The translations under genes were made by a program, and so were the position numbers. From positions 372,001 to 436,000 of the forward strand of contig NZ_JANLNY010000023.1 of assembly GCF_025465995.1 (NCBI RefSeq): DNA of 64,000 nucleotides, in the 5' to 3' direction. The notes beneath the pieces are model-generated. The model was not told the origin of the DNA. It worked only from the letters and a program-made list of their open reading frames with translations, and did not search any database. Positions 40,500 through 52,115 of the stretch are shown here, piece by piece (positions within the stretch are counted from its first letter, which is position 1; each line of letters begins with the position of its first letter). This DNA is from Pseudomonas sp. 5P_3.1_Bac2. Lineage in GTDB: Bacteria; Pseudomonadota; Gammaproteobacteria; Pseudomonadales; Pseudomonadaceae.

Positions 40500-40832
40500 T
40501 TATTTGGCTTTGCAGCCGCGACCGATTAAATCGTCAGTTTGCGTGCGGTATAGCACGCCCTGCTGATCGATCAGCTGAAACGACAGCAACGGGTCGCTGT
40601 ACAGCTCGCCGGTGCCGCTGACCTCGCGGCGCAGGCGATGCACGATGTCATCGCCGCCGACGCGCACGTCGACGCTCTGCTGCTTGCTATCAGCGTAACG
40701 CCATTGCACCTGCGCCTGGCTGTCACACTCCCAGTGGTTCCACGTGTCGCCCGCGGACTGAGGCTGACTGCTACAGGCGCTGAGCAAGCCCAGCGCGGTT
40801 AACAGCAATACAGGGGTCAATCGATGATGCAT
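40500..40832 (-). CDS. MliC-like lipoprotein (putative lysozyme inhibitor family)
   Basis: A 110-residue lipoprotein: lipobox LLSAC with Cys at about 20, then a small beta-barrel-like domain with WECDSQAQVQWRY, VSGTGELYSD and a terminal RGC, so two cysteines that can pair. It resembles the MliC/PliC C-type lysozyme-inhibitor family and the short lipoprotein that I recall between pgk and fba in other pseudomonads. The key Ser/Lys loop of proven inhibitors is not clear, so inhibitory activity is uncertain. AAGGA precedes the ATG; it sits between pgk and fba on the same strand. Confidence 0.78.
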   Translation of the reverse strand: MHHRLTPVLLLTALGLLSACSSQPQSAGDTWNHWECDSQAQVQWRYADSKQQSVDVRVGGDDIVHRLRREVSGTGELYSDPLLSFQLIDQQGVLYRTQTDDLIGRGCKAK

Positions 40833-40865
40833 AGCGTCCTTGCCTCAGCTTAGGGTGCTTAAGAG

Positions 40866-42029
40866 TCAGACCTTGGCGCGTTGTTCCAACACCGCCACAG
40901 CCGGTAGCACTTTACCTTCAACAAATTCCAAGAAAGCCCCGCCACCAGTGGAGATATAGCTGATTTGCGCGGCCACGTCGTATTTGTCGATGGCGGCCAG
41001 GGTGTCACCACCGCCGGCGATGGAGAACGCCGGGCTCTCGGCAATGGCCTTGGCCAGCACTTGGGTGCCTTGGCCAAACTGGTCGAACTCAAACACGCCG
41101 ACCGGGCCGTTCCACAGAATGGTCTTGGACGCCTTGAGCAGCTCAGCGAACTGCGCGGCAGTTTGCGGGCCGATGTCGAGAATCATGTCGTCTTCAGCCA
41201 CATCCGCTACGGCCTTGATGGTCGCTTCGGCGTCTTCAGCGAAGGCTTTGGCGACTACGACGTCAACCGGCAACGGTACGCTGACTTTAGCCGCGATGGC
41301 TTTGGCGGTGTCGAGCAGATCCGCTTCGTACAGCGACTTGCCAACCGGGAAGCCCGCCGCGGCGAGGAAGGTGTTGGCAATGCCGCCGCCGACGATCAGT
41401 TGATCGCAGATCTGGCTCAGGGAGTTGAGCACGTCGAGCTTGGTCGAAACCTTCGAGCCGGCGACGATGGCAGCCATCGGCTTAGCTGGTTGGCCCAGGG
41501 CCTTGCCCAGCGCGTCCAGCTCGGCAGCCAGCAGAGGACCGGCACAGGCGACTTGGGCGAACTTGGCCACGCCATGGGTCGAACCCTCAGCGCGGTGCGC
41601 GGTGCCGAAAGCGTCCATCACGAACACGTCGCACAGGGCGGCGTATTGCTGGGCCAGTTCGTCAGCGTTTTTCTTCTCGCCTTTGTTAAAGCGCACGTTT
41701 TCGAACAGCACGATATCGCCGGCTTTAACGTCCACGCCGCCGAGGTAATCGGCCAGCAGCGGCACTTCGCGGCCCAAGGCCTGGCTCAGGTAGTCAGCCA
41801 CTGGTTTAAGGCTGTTCTCGGCGCTGAATTCGCCTTCGCTCGGGCGGCCTAAGTGCGAGCACACCATCACTGCCGCGCCTTTCTCCAGGGCCAGTTTGAT
41901 GGTCGGCAGCGCCGCGAGGATGCGCGCGTCACTCTTCACCACGCCATCTTTTACCGGCACGTTGAGGTCTTCGCGGATCAGCACGCGCTTACCGGCGAGG
42001 TCGAGGTCGGTCATCTTCAGAACAGTCAT
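40866..42029 (-). CDS. pgk: phosphoglycerate kinase
   Basis: A 387-residue glycolytic/gluconeogenic kinase that transfers phosphate between 1,3-bisphosphoglycerate and ADP. N-terminal substrate domain: [20 protein letters not shown] and the arginine-rich basic patch ([13 protein letters not shown]); C-terminal nucleotide domain: GSKVSTK, GPVGVFE and GGGDTLAAI. Length is normal. It begins 12 bp after the epd stop, so tkt-epd-pgk are one transcription unit. Confidence 0.97.
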   Translation of the reverse strand: MTVLKMTDLDLAGKRVLIREDLNVPVKDGVVKSDARILAALPTIKLALEKGAAVMVCSHLGRPSEGEFSAENSLKPVADYLSQALGREVPLLADYLGGVDVKAGDIVLFENVRFNKGEKKNADELAQQYAALCDVFVMDAFGTAHRAEGSTHGVAKFAQVACAGPLLAAELDALGKALGQPAKPMAAIVAGSKVSTKLDVLNSLSQICDQLIVGGGIANTFLAAAGFPVGKSLYEADLLDTAKAIAAKVSVPLPVDVVVAKAFAEDAEATIKAVADVAEDDMILDIGPQTAAQFAELLKASKTILWNGPVGVFEFDQFGQGTQVLAKAIAESPAFSIAGGGDTLAAIDKYDVAAQISYISTGGGAFLEFVEGKVLPAVAVLEQRAKV

Positions 42030-42041
42030 GGGGTCAGTCCT

Positions 42042-43115
42042 TCACAGGGGCTGGGTAGCAAGTGGGTTAGGGGCGTTAATCTGGGCTATCGCTAAAAAAT
42101 GTTCCGCGACATCGAGCATACGGTTGGCAAACCCCCACTCGTTATCGAACCAGGCCAGCAGGTTGACCAAGCGCGGGCCAGACACGCGGGTCTGGCTGCC
42201 GTCGACAATGGCCGAATGCGGGTCGTGGTTAAAGTCGCAGCTGGCGTGGGGCAGCTCGGTATAGGCCAACAGACCTTGGAGCGGGCCACTTTCAGCGGCA
42301 GCACGGAGCACTTGGTTAATCTCCTGCGCGCTGGTGTCGCGCGAGGTTTGCAAGGTGATGTCGAGGCACGACACGTTGACGGTCGGCACCCGAATCGCCT
42401 TGGCTTGGATGCGCCCGGACAACTCCGGGAGCAAGCGTTCGATGCCCCGAGCCAGGCCCGTGGACACCGGAATCACCGACTGAAACGCCGAGCGTGTGCG
42501 GCGCAGGTCTTCATGGTGATAAGCGTCGATCACCGGCTGGTCGTTCATCGCCGAGTGAATCGTGGTGATCTGCACATACTCAAGCCCCACCGCCTCATTC
42601 AGCAACTTGAGCAGTGGCACGCCGCAGTTGGTGGTGCAGGAGGCATTGGAGATCAAGCGCTCATGGCCGCTGAGCTGCGCTTGGTTGACGCCAAAGACCA
42701 CGGTGGCATCGATATCCGCTTCGCTGGACATCGGCTGCGACAGCAGCACCCGCGGCGCACCGGCACGCAAAAAGCGTTCGGCTTGGGCGCGGTTGGTGTA
42801 TTGGCCGGAGCATTCGAGCAACAGGTCGATGTTCAGGCCTGACCAGTCGATGGCTTCCGGGGTGGGCTCGCGCAGGACTTTCACGCAAGCACCGTTGATA
42901 TGCAGGCAGTCGCCGTCGACCTTGACCTCACCGGGGAAGCGTCCGTGGGTGGAGTCAAAGCGCGTTAAGTATTCGATGCTGGCCTGATCGGCCAAGTCAT
43001 TTAAAGCCACAATCTCCAGCTGTGCACCGGCGCCGCGCTCGTGCAGGGCGCGCAACACACAACGGCCAATGCGGCCGTAACCGTTCAAAGCGACACGAAA
43101 GGGTCGTTGCGACAT
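42042..43115 (-). CDS. epd: erythrose-4-phosphate dehydrogenase
   Basis: A 357-residue GAPDH-fold enzyme. NAD-binding NGYGRIGRCVLRAL is at the N terminus; the catalytic Cys is in SNASCTTNC and the His in IHSAMNDQP; SVIPVSTGLARGIERLLPEL and FDNEWGFA follow. In the tkt-epd-pgk context it is the E4P dehydrogenase that oxidises erythrose-4-phosphate to 4-phosphoerythronate for pyridoxal-phosphate synthesis, rather than glycolytic GAPDH. Start MSQRPFRVALNG at ATG 43115; the open frame reaches 43163 without support. The functional split from GAPDH is by context and family resemblance. Confidence 0.9.
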   Translation of the reverse strand: MSQRPFRVALNGYGRIGRCVLRALHERGAGAQLEIVALNDLADQASIEYLTRFDSTHGRFPGEVKVDGDCLHINGACVKVLREPTPEAIDWSGLNIDLLLECSGQYTNRAQAERFLRAGAPRVLLSQPMSSEADIDATVVFGVNQAQLSGHERLISNASCTTNCGVPLLKLLNEAVGLEYVQITTIHSAMNDQPVIDAYHHEDLRRTRSAFQSVIPVSTGLARGIERLLPELSGRIQAKAIRVPTVNVSCLDITLQTSRDTSAQEINQVLRAAAESGPLQGLLAYTELPHASCDFNHDPHSAIVDGSQTRVSGPRLVNLLAWFDNEWGFANRMLDVAEHFLAIAQINAPNPLATQPL

Positions 43116-43178
43116 GGCGTTCTCGATAGTCGACACAGGGTGAGCCACCTCACAGCGACCCACCCAATGCTCGGCGGC

Positions 43179-45179
43179 TTAGGCGTCGAGCAGTTCGGCG
43201 GCGGTTTCCAGGATGTTTTCCACAGTGAAACCAAACTCTTCGAACAAGGCCGGGGCCGGCGCCGACTCACCAAAGGTGGTCATGCCGATGATGCGACCTT
43301 CCAGGCCCACGTACTTGTACCAGTAGTCCGCGTGCGAGGCTTCGATAGCGATCCGCGCGCCAACTTGCAGTGGCAGTACGTCTTGCTTGTAGGCGGCATC
43401 TTGCTGGTCGAAGACCGAAGTCGACGGCATCGACACCACCCGCACTTGCTTACCTTGAGCGCTGAGCTGCTCGTAAGCCTGCACCGCCAAGCCAATTTCC
43501 GAACCCGTGGCGATCAGGATCAGCTCCGGCTCGCCGGCGCAGTCCTTGAGCACGTAACCGCCACGGGCGATATCAGCCAGTTGCTGGGCGTCGCGGTTCT
43601 GGTGCGGCAGGTTCTGGCGGCTGAAGATCAGCGCGCTAGGGCCGTCGTGGCGTTCGATTGCGTGCTTCCACGCCACTGCCGACTCGACGGCGTCGCATGG
43701 GCGCCAGGTGTCGAGGTTCGGCGTGCCACGCAGGCTGGCCAGTTGCTCGATCGGCTGGTGGGTCGGGCCGTCTTCGCCCAGACCGATGGAGTCGTGGGTG
43801 AACACATAGAGCACGCGCTGTTTCATCAGCGCCGACATGCGCACGGCGTTACGGGCGTATTCCATAAAGATCAGGAAGGTCGCGCCGTATGGCACGAAAC
43901 CGCCATGCAGGGCCACGCCGTTCATGATCGCGCTCATACCGAACTCGCGCACACCGTAGAACATGTAGTTGCCGGAGGCGTCGTCAGCCGACACGCCTTT
44001 GCAGCCTTTCCACAGGGTCAGGTTGGAGCCGGCGAGGTCCGCCGAGCCACCGAGAAACTCTGGCAGCAACGGGCCGAAGGCATTCAGGGTGTTCTGGCTG
44101 GCTTTGCGGCTGGCGATGGTCTCGCCCTTGGCCGCCACTTCCTGCACATAGGCCGCAGCCTTCTCGGCGAAGTCCGCCGGCAGTTCACCGCTGATACGCC
44201 GTTTGAATTCGCTGGCCAGCTCTGGGTAAGCCGTGGCGTAAGCGGCGAAGCGCTTGTTCCACTCGGCTTCGGCAACGGCACCAGCGGCTTTGCCATCCCA
44301 TTCGGCGTAGATCTCGGCCGGGATTTCAAACGGCCCGTGGTTCCAGCCCAAGGCTGCGCGGGTCAGGGCGATTTCATCGTTACCCAGCGGAGCACCGTGG
44401 CTCTCTTCCTTGCCTTGCTTGTTCGGCGAGCCAAAACCGATGGTGGTTTTGCAGCAGATCAGGGTCGGACGGTCGTCAGCTTTGCGCGCCGTCTCGATGG
44501 CCATTTTGATTTCTTCGGCGTCGTGACCATTGACGTTGCGGATCACCTGCCAGCCGTAGGATTCAAAACGCGCCGGGGTGTCGTCAGTGAACCAGCCGTG
44601 CACTTCACCGTCGATGGAGATGCCGTTGTCGTCATAGAACGCCACCAGCTTGCCCAAGCCCAGAGTACCGGCCAGGGAGCAGACTTCGTGGCTGATGCCT
44701 TCCATCATGCAACCGTCGCCAAGGAAGGCGTAGGTGAAGTGGTCAACAATCTGGTGGCCATCGCGGTTGAACTGGGCGCCCAGCACTTTCTCCGCCAGGG
44801 CAAAACCCACGGCGTTGGCGATACCTTGGCCGAGCGGCCCGGTGGTGGTTTCCACGCCTGGGGTGTAGCCGTACTCCGGGTGACCAGGGGTTTTGCTGTG
44901 CAATTGACGGAAGTTTTTCAGATCGTCAATGCTCAGGTCATAGCCGGTCAGGTGCAGCAGCGAATAGATCAGCATCGAACCGTGACCATTGGACAGCACG
45001 AAGCGGTCACGGTCGGCAAAGCTAGGGTTGGCCGGGTTGTGCTTTAGAAAGTCGCGCCACAGAACCTCGGCGATATCCGCCATGCCCATGGGGGCACCTG
45101 GGTGGCCGCTGTTGGCTTTCTGCACGGCATCCATGCTGAGGGCACGAATGGCATTGGCTCGCTCACGACGGCTGGGCAT
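43179..45179 (-). CDS. tkt: transketolase
   Basis: A 666-residue thiamine-diphosphate enzyme of the pentose phosphate pathway. N-terminal TPP domain: [49 protein letters not shown] and the GDG...N cofactor motif ([24 protein letters not shown]). Middle domain: [21 protein letters not shown]-terminal regulatory domain: [16 protein letters not shown]. Length is normal for bacteria. It supplies erythrose-4-phosphate, substrate of the next gene epd, and the operon continues to pgk. Confidence 0.97.
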   Translation of the reverse strand: MPSRRERANAIRALSMDAVQKANSGHPGAPMGMADIAEVLWRDFLKHNPANPSFADRDRFVLSNGHGSMLIYSLLHLTGYDLSIDDLKNFRQLHSKTPGHPEYGYTPGVETTTGPLGQGIANAVGFALAEKVLGAQFNRDGHQIVDHFTYAFLGDGCMMEGISHEVCSLAGTLGLGKLVAFYDDNGISIDGEVHGWFTDDTPARFESYGWQVIRNVNGHDAEEIKMAIETARKADDRPTLICCKTTIGFGSPNKQGKEESHGAPLGNDEIALTRAALGWNHGPFEIPAEIYAEWDGKAAGAVAEAEWNKRFAAYATAYPELASEFKRRISGELPADFAEKAAAYVQEVAAKGETIASRKASQNTLNAFGPLLPEFLGGSADLAGSNLTLWKGCKGVSADDASGNYMFYGVREFGMSAIMNGVALHGGFVPYGATFLIFMEYARNAVRMSALMKQRVLYVFTHDSIGLGEDGPTHQPIEQLASLRGTPNLDTWRPCDAVESAVAWKHAIERHDGPSALIFSRQNLPHQNRDAQQLADIARGGYVLKDCAGEPELILIATGSEIGLAVQAYEQLSAQGKQVRVVSMPSTSVFDQQDAAYKQDVLPLQVGARIAIEASHADYWYKYVGLEGRIIGMTTFGESAPAPALFEEFGFTVENILETAAELLDA

Positions 45180-45284
45180 CGCTGAATCTCCTGCGGGGGT
45201 CTAAATACGAAAAGACGCCCATTTTCGCCCAGCGAACCCCTGCGGGGCAATGACAGATAGTCATCTGCCGGCAAATCAGCCGCG

Positions 45285-46436
45285 TTACTTGCTCAATACC
45301 GTCATCGCCACGCTGTTGACCCCAACCAGACACGGCGCCTGAAACAACTCACCACGCCAGAGCCCGGCCAAGGTCCGACTCGCCACCAGCAGCCAAACCA
45401 ACAGCAGCTGCACGGCGAACAGCAGCCCGGCCCAGGCAAAAAAACCCACATCGGTGAGATGAAACAACTCGAAGGTGGCCAGGGCAAACACTCCCAAGGG
45501 GAAGGTAAAGCCCCACCAGCCCAGGTTGAAGCGCATACGCTCGCGGATATAACGACGGGTGAACAGCGTGGCGATCACCAACCACCAGAGCCCCGCGCCC
45601 CACAGCGCCAGGCCACCGATCAAGCCGAGGTGACTGCTCAGTGCCGCAGCCTCAGCCAAGGGTGTGCCGGCAAAGGCCTGGGGCGCCGCCCCGCCCATGC
45701 TCAGTAAGCCCAAGCAGCCAGTGGCCAAGGGGCCCAGCGGCAGCCAACTGGTGGCGGCAAAGTCGGTATCCGGCAGTTTATGCAGGGCCAGACGCAGCAA
45801 GACCAAGGTAATCAGGGAAAACGCCAGAGACAGCGACAGCCCCCACAAGACGAAGCCTGCGACTAACAACTGGCGGCCCAATTCCGGCGCCAGATGAATG
45901 GCCAGCGCCCCCGCCGTGCTCGCCGCCACCTCAGGCGCGACAATCGGTAGCAGCCACACCGCAGTGAGCTTATCCAAGGCATGGCTCTGCCGGGTGAACA
46001 TCAAATACGGCACCAACAACGCGCCCGCCAAGGCCAGAGCCGCATCCAGCCACCACAGGGCATGGGCCAGGGGATACACCGCCGCGCCCCAGTGCGGCAC
46101 GCCGAACAGCAACAACCCTTTGATCCACATCGCCAAGCCCATGGGAATGGCGCCGAGGAACATCGACTGCACCGGATGCAGCAGCATCGGCTGGATAGTG
46201 TCGGGGAACAGCAGCAAACGGGCGGTGAACAGCAGGCTAAATAACGCGAACAACAGCCCCGCCAACACCCAGATGGCCTCACCGAGGCGGTGCAAGCCGG
46301 GGATGGCCCAAGGCAGATCGGCGATCACCAGGGCCAGCACCCCGGTGCCCATGGTCATGGCAAACCAACTGGGGGTGAAGTGACGGATAAAGGCTAAGGG
46401 TTCGGGCAGGCGGCTGCTAATAAGGGAACTGCTCAT
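45285..46436 (-). CDS. TDT/SLAC1-family transporter
   Basis: A 383-residue protein, almost entirely hydrophobic, with about ten transmembrane helices. It starts FIRHFTPSWFAMTMGTGVLAL, the first-helix signature of the TehA/SLAC1/Mae1 tellurite-resistance/dicarboxylate-transporter family, and GWWGFTFPLGVFALATFEL near the C terminus is also typical. Members export sulphite or carry malate or anions; which applies here cannot be read from sequence. AGGAC precedes the ATG. It is divergent from a LysR gene 108 bp away, which probably controls it. Confidence 0.88.
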   Translation of the reverse strand: MSSSLISSRLPEPLAFIRHFTPSWFAMTMGTGVLALVIADLPWAIPGLHRLGEAIWVLAGLLFALFSLLFTARLLLFPDTIQPMLLHPVQSMFLGAIPMGLAMWIKGLLLFGVPHWGAAVYPLAHALWWLDAALALAGALLVPYLMFTRQSHALDKLTAVWLLPIVAPEVAASTAGALAIHLAPELGRQLLVAGFVLWGLSLSLAFSLITLVLLRLALHKLPDTDFAATSWLPLGPLATGCLGLLSMGGAAPQAFAGTPLAEAAALSSHLGLIGGLALWGAGLWWLVIATLFTRRYIRERMRFNLGWWGFTFPLGVFALATFELFHLTDVGFFAWAGLLFAVQLLLVWLLVASRTLAGLWRGELFQAPCLVGVNSVAMTVLSK

Positions 46437-46544
46437 GTTCAGTCCTGATTGATACGGGAATGAAGCCAGCCTATGCAGTGCCCTGCTATATTAAAAATAC
46501 ATATTTAGCATCCTAAACATGCCTTTTATTTATGTGAGGCGTTT

Positions 46545-47426
46545 ATGAACCTGCACCACCTCAAAGTCTTTCTCGCCGTAGCCGATGCCGGCAGCATCAG
46601 CGCCGGGGCGCAGCAACTGCATATCAGCCAGCCGGCAGTAACCCGCGAGATCCGCGAGCTAGAGGGGCACTTCGGCCTGCAGCTATTTGAGCGCCAGGCT
46701 CGTGGAGTGCGCCTGACCGAAGGTGGCGCGCGCCTAGAGCACTATGCCCGGCGCATCTTTGCCCTAGAGCTGGCAGCCGAGCGCGAACTGCAGGATTTCG
46801 CGCATCTGGAGACCGGCGAACTGCATCTGGGCGCCAGCGCCACCTTGGGCGCCTATATGCTGCCGGCACTGATCCAGCGATTTCGCCAGCAGCATCCCCG
46901 GCTGTTTATCAATCTGGATGTGAGCAATACCGGCCAGGTGACTCAACAGCTGGATGACGGCCTGATCAGCCTCGGCTTTGTCGAAGGCCAGTTCGCCCAG
47001 TGCGACTACGAACACCGCCTGCTCGCCCGTGACGCCCTGCTGCCGGTGGTGGCGCCGCACCATCCGCTGGCCGCCGCCAAGCGCTTGCTAGCCCGCGACC
47101 TGCACGACTATCCGCTGTATATGCGCGAGCCCGGCTCCGGCGCACGCCATAGCATTGAGCAGGCTTACCAAGCCCATGGCCTCGAAGCCCGGGCGCAAAT
47201 GGCGATTGGCAGTACCGAGGCGCTTAAACGCTTATTGGTCGACGGCCAGGGCATCGCGTGGCTGTCGCAACGTATTGTCCAGCACGAATTGGCCAACGGC
47301 AGCCTTAAACGGCTGGCCATCACTGACCTGCAGATCGAGCGCGAGCTGTATGTGCTGTGGCGCCTCGGCGCCAGCCTGAGCCCCGCGCCGGCGAGCTTTC
47401 TGGCCTTATGCGCAGAGCATCAATAG
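46545..47426 (+). CDS. LysR-family transcriptional regulator
   Basis: A 293-residue LTTR. The N-terminal winged helix-turn-helix (MNLHHLKVFLAVADAGSISA, LHISQPAVTREIRELE, LFERQARGVRLTEGG) is canonical; residues about 90-290 form the co-inducer-binding domain (LHLGASATLGAYMLP, PLYMREPGSGARHSIEQAY). It is divergent from the TDT transporter gene; the AT-rich 108-bp gap (tracts near 46485-46515) has short dyads suitable for LTTR binding. By context it regulates the transporter; the effector is unknown. Its stop codon lies inside the left arm of the palindrome at 47421-47456. Confidence 0.93.
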   Translation: MNLHHLKVFLAVADAGSISAGAQQLHISQPAVTREIRELEGHFGLQLFERQARGVRLTEGGARLEHYARRIFALELAAERELQDFAHLETGELHLGASATLGAYMLPALIQRFRQQHPRLFINLDVSNTGQVTQQLDDGLISLGFVEGQFAQCDYEHRLLARDALLPVVAPHHPLAAAKRLLARDLHDYPLYMREPGSGARHSIEQAYQAHGLEARAQMAIGSTEALKRLLVDGQGIAWLSQRIVQHELANGSLKRLAITDLQIERELYVLWRLGASLSPAPASFLALCAEHQ

Positions 47427-47456
47427 CAATATCAAAACTTTTTGATATTGCTATTG
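47421..47456. promoter_or_regulatory. perfect 16-bp palindrome, putative ArsR-type operator before the metK operon
   Basis: Arms CAATAGCAATATCAAA (47421-47436) and TTTGATATTGCTATTG (47441-47456) match exactly around ACTT. The left arm overlaps the LysR stop; the site lies 36 bp upstream of the ArsR-methyltransferase start and next to a TAAAAT at 47462-47467 that could be a -10. No T-run follows, so an operator for the adjacent ArsR protein is more likely than a terminator, but this is inference. Confidence 0.6.
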
Positions 47457-47491
47457 CTGGATAAAATTTGCCCGTCTAGACTGCGCAAACT

Positions 47492-48523
47492 ATGAACCTG
47501 CGCGCCCCCCACTTGGCTTTCGAGCCATTCGATGCCCTCGCCGCCCTGTGCAAAGCTGGCGGCGACAGCCTGCGCCTGAACATTTTGCGCGCCCTGACCA
47601 ACGATTCCTTCGGCGTTCTGGAGCTGGCGCAGATCTTCGCCACTGGCCAATCAGGCATCAGCCATCATCTGAAGGTGCTGGCCCAAGCCGGTTTAGTGGC
47701 GACGCGCCGCGAAGGCAATGCGATTTTCTATCGCCGTACCTTAGCCGCTGAAGACCAGCTCGGCGGCCGCCTGCAGGCAGCCCTGCTGGATGAGATCGAC
47801 CAGCTCAGCCTGCCGCCTGAGGTGCAACAACGCATCGGGGCCGTGCACCAGCAACGCGCCGCCGCCAGCCAAGAGTTCTTCGCCCGCAGCGCCGCCAGCT
47901 TCAAGGCCCAGCAAGACCTGATCGCCGCCCTGCCGCAGTACCGCGACAGCCTGTTGGCCCTGCTCGACTCCCTAGGCTTTGCCGCGCACGCCAGCGCCGT
48001 GGAAATCGGCCCTGGCGATGGCAGCTTCCTCGCTGAACTGGCTAAGCGCTTCGCTCAGGTCACCGCTCTGGATAACAGCCCAGCCATGCTCGAGCTGGCC
48101 CAACAGCGTTGCCAGCAAGACGGCCTGACTAACGTACAACTGCAACTGGCCGATGCCCTGCAAGATGACTACCCGGCCGCCGACTGCATGGTGCTGAACA
48201 TGGTTCTGCACCACTTCCCCGCCCCCGCCGAGGCCCTCAAGCAACTGGCGCAGCGCCTTAAGCCCGGCGGCAGCCTGCTGCTCAGTGAGTTGTGCAGCCA
48301 CAATCAGAGCTGGGCCCGGGAAACCTGCGGCGATCTGTGGCTGGGCTTTGAACAGGACGACCTGGCGCGCTGGGCCACGGCCGCCGGCCTAACCCCCAGC
48401 GAGAGCCTGTACGTGGGGCTACGCAACGGTTTTCAGATTCAACTACGGCACTTTGCTAAACCTTCTTCAACCTTTGGCCTACGGGCTCCAACACACGCAA
48501 AACCACAGGAATCCGATCGATGA
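47492..48523 (+). CDS. ArsR-family regulator fused to a SAM-dependent methyltransferase domain (SahR-like)
   Basis: A 343-residue two-domain protein. Residues about 15-95 are an ArsR winged helix ([46 protein letters not shown]). Residues about 145-320 are a class I methyltransferase fold with motif [12 protein letters not shown], acidic LDNSPAML, and [12 protein letters not shown]. The gene overlaps metK by 4 bp (ATGA), as in other pseudomonads. Known ArsR-methyltransferase fusions (SahR) sense S-adenosylhomocysteine and repress SAM-cycle genes; I infer the same role, with the methyltransferase fold as ligand sensor rather than enzyme. The palindrome just upstream is its candidate operator. 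Confidence 0.88.
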   Translation: MNLRAPHLAFEPFDALAALCKAGGDSLRLNILRALTNDSFGVLELAQIFATGQSGISHHLKVLAQAGLVATRREGNAIFYRRTLAAEDQLGGRLQAALLDEIDQLSLPPEVQQRIGAVHQQRAAASQEFFARSAASFKAQQDLIAALPQYRDSLLALLDSLGFAAHASAVEIGPGDGSFLAELAKRFAQVTALDNSPAMLELAQQRCQQDGLTNVQLQLADALQDDYPAADCMVLNMVLHHFPAPAEALKQLAQRLKPGGSLLLSELCSHNQSWARETCGDLWLGFEQDDLARWATAAGLTPSESLYVGLRNGFQIQLRHFAKPSSTFGLRAPTHAKPQESDR

Positions 48524-49710
48524 GCGAATATTCAGTCTTTACCTCTGAGTCCGTATCCGAAGGTCATCCCGACAAGATCGCCGACCAGATCTCCGATGCC
48601 GTGCTCGACGCCATCATCACCCAGGACAAACACGCCCGCGTCGCCTGCGAAACCATGGTGAAAACCGGTGTGGCCATCGTCTCCGGCGAAGTCACCACCA
48701 GCGCCTGGGTCGACCTGGAAGAAATCACCCGTAAAGTGATTTGCGATATCGGCTACACCTCCAGCGACGTCGGCTTTGACGGCGCCACCTGCGGCATCAT
48801 CAACATCATTGGCAAGCAGTCCCCGGACATCAACCAAGGTGTCGACCGCGCCAAGCTAGAAGACCAAGGCGCCGGCGACCAGGGCCTGATGTTCGGCTAC
48901 GCCAGCAACGAAACCGACGTCCTGATGCCTGCGCCTATCGTGTTCAGCCACCGTCTGGTTGAGCGCCAAGCAGAAGCGCGTAAGTCCGGCCTGCTGCCAT
49001 GGCTGCGCCCGGATGCCAAATCGCAAGTCACCTGCCGTTACGACGGCGGCAAAGTGGTCGGGATCGATGCCGTGGTGCTGTCGACCCAGCACAACCCGGA
49101 CATCAGCCAGGCCGATCTGAAAGAAGCGGTGATGGAGCTGATCGTGAAGAACGTGCTGCCGGCTGAGCTGCTGCACAAAGACACCCAGTACCACATCAAC
49201 CCCACCGGCAACTTCGTCATTGGCGGCCCAGTGGGCGATTGCGGCCTGACTGGCCGTAAGATCATCGTTGACTCCTACGGCGGCATGGCCCGTCACGGTG
49301 GCGGCGCGTTCTCCGGCAAGGACCCATCCAAGGTTGACCGTTCCGCCGCGTACGCCGGTCGTTACGTGGCCAAGAACATCGTTGCCGCGGGCCTTGCCGA
49401 ACGCTGCGAGATTCAGGTGTCCTACGCCATCGGCGTGGCCCTGCCGACGTCGATCTCGATCAACACCTTCGGCACCAACAAAGTCGCCGAAGACGTGATC
49501 ATCAAGCTGGTGCGTGAGGTGTTCGACCTGCGTCCATACGCCATCACCAAGATGCTCGACCTGCTGCACCCGATGTATCAGGAAACCGCCGCTTACGGTC
49601 ACTTCGGCCGTACTCCGCAGCAGAAGACCGTCGGCGATGACAGCTTCACCACCTTCACCTGGGAAAAAACCGACAAGGCCGAACAGCTGCGCGCTGCCGC
49701 TGGCCTGTAA
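48520..49710 (+). CDS. metK: S-adenosylmethionine synthetase
   Basis: A 396-residue enzyme that makes SAM from methionine and ATP. Signatures: [17 protein letters not shown] (ATP-binding His), [26 protein letters not shown] and the glycine-rich [19 protein letters not shown]. The start overlaps the regulator's stop, so both are co-translated and metK output follows the regulator's promoter. A strong terminator ends the unit at 49754-49789. It shares the neighbourhood with ahcY and metF, the recycling arm of the activated methyl cycle. Confidence 0.98.
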   Translation: MSEYSVFTSESVSEGHPDKIADQISDAVLDAIITQDKHARVACETMVKTGVAIVSGEVTTSAWVDLEEITRKVICDIGYTSSDVGFDGATCGIINIIGKQSPDINQGVDRAKLEDQGAGDQGLMFGYASNETDVLMPAPIVFSHRLVERQAEARKSGLLPWLRPDAKSQVTCRYDGGKVVGIDAVVLSTQHNPDISQADLKEAVMELIVKNVLPAELLHKDTQYHINPTGNFVIGGPVGDCGLTGRKIIVDSYGGMARHGGGAFSGKDPSKVDRSAAYAGRYVAKNIVAAGLAERCEIQVSYAIGVALPTSISINTFGTNKVAEDVIIKLVREVFDLRPYAITKMLDLLHPMYQETAAYGHFGRTPQQKTVGDDSFTTFTWEKTDKAEQLRAAAGL

Positions 49711-49753
49711 GCCCCCAGTTCGCGCCTGCCCCGAGCAGGCGCCGCAAGCACTA

Positions 49754-49789
49754 AACGCCGCGCCCGGCACACTGGGCGCGGCGTTTTTT
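49754..49789 (+). terminator. intrinsic terminator of metK
   Basis: A 12-bp stem, AACGCCGCGCCC (49754-49765) / GGGCGCGGCGTT (49774-49785), with an 8-base loop and followed by T6. It ends the ArsR-methyltransferase/metK transcript. Confidence 0.93.
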
Positions 49790-49875
49790 CTGCGCCATAA
49801 AAACCTCACAAAAGCTTCAAACCGGTCGCCCACCAAAGCCCGGCGCGGCGTCTAAGCTCAGCCTCCCGCCCCTGA

Positions 49876-51549
<1,674 letters not shown>

Positions 51550-51552
51550 GCC

Positions 51553-52002
51553 TTAGAACGCGCGGAATTCTTCATGACAGGCTTTGCAAGTGCCTTCCAC
51601 TTGCTTGATCGGCGCGGCCACAGCCGAGGCTTGCAGCGGCTGGCTTTTGCTCGCCACGACCAACGCCGCGGTGCTGGCCTCCAGCTCTTTGGCCAGCTGT
51701 TGGAAGCGCTCTTGGCGCTGCCATACATCGGCCTTCGCCCGGGTCTTTTGCCCGTCGTCCTGCACTTGCGGGAAGTGTTGCCACGGCGTGCGGCCCAGCT
51801 TGTCCAGCTCGGCGGCTCCCAACACGAACTCATCGGCGTTGAATGGCACGCGCCCACGGATCATGCCGCCGAGGTTTTCGCTGACCTTAAGCATCTGCTT
51901 AAAAATTGCCTGACGCTGGCCTTCAGGGGAGTTGGGATCAACCCCACCGCAGGCTGTCAGGGTCAATACAGTGGCTAGTACGAGCAGGCTTTTAAGCTTC
52001 AT
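51553..52002 (-). CDS. lipoprotein cytochrome c' family protein
   Basis: A 149-residue protein: lipobox LTLTAC (Cys about 18), then a helical region (RQAIFKQMLKVSENLGGMIRG) and a C-terminal haem motif CKACH (EGTCKACHEEFRAF). C-terminal CxxCH and the four-helix pattern define the cytochrome c'/c556 family; the lipid anchor would hold it at the membrane. ATG 52002 with GAAGGTG upstream is preferred to the longer frame from 52071. Its stop is three bases from the ligB stop (convergent). The redox partner is unknown. Confidence 0.87.
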   Translation of the reverse strand: MKLKSLLVLATVLTLTACGGVDPNSPEGQRQAIFKQMLKVSENLGGMIRGRVPFNADEFVLGAAELDKLGRTPWQHFPQVQDDGQKTRAKADVWQRQERFQQLAKELEASTAALVVASKSQPLQASAVAAPIKQVEGTCKACHEEFRAF

Positions 52003-52115
52003 AACACCTTCAGACAGCAATGACGGAAACACCGGGGCAGACAGTATCCTCAGCCCCAGGCTTAAGGCCAAGCGTGGTGTTTTGCCGCAGGCAAGCCAGC
52101 ACGCCTGGCTTAAGT

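Noticed and set aside
42042..43115. Annotation of this gene as glycolytic GAPDH
   Set aside because: Fold and active site are shared, but the tkt-epd-pgk operon position and family resemblance favour erythrose-4-phosphate dehydrogenase.
43041..45047. 668-codon plus-strand open frame opposite tkt
   Set aside because: Antisense shadow of transketolase; composition rich in His/Val/Gln runs and no family motif. The same applies to the long frames opposite gltB (12688-14451) and ahcY (52922-54391).
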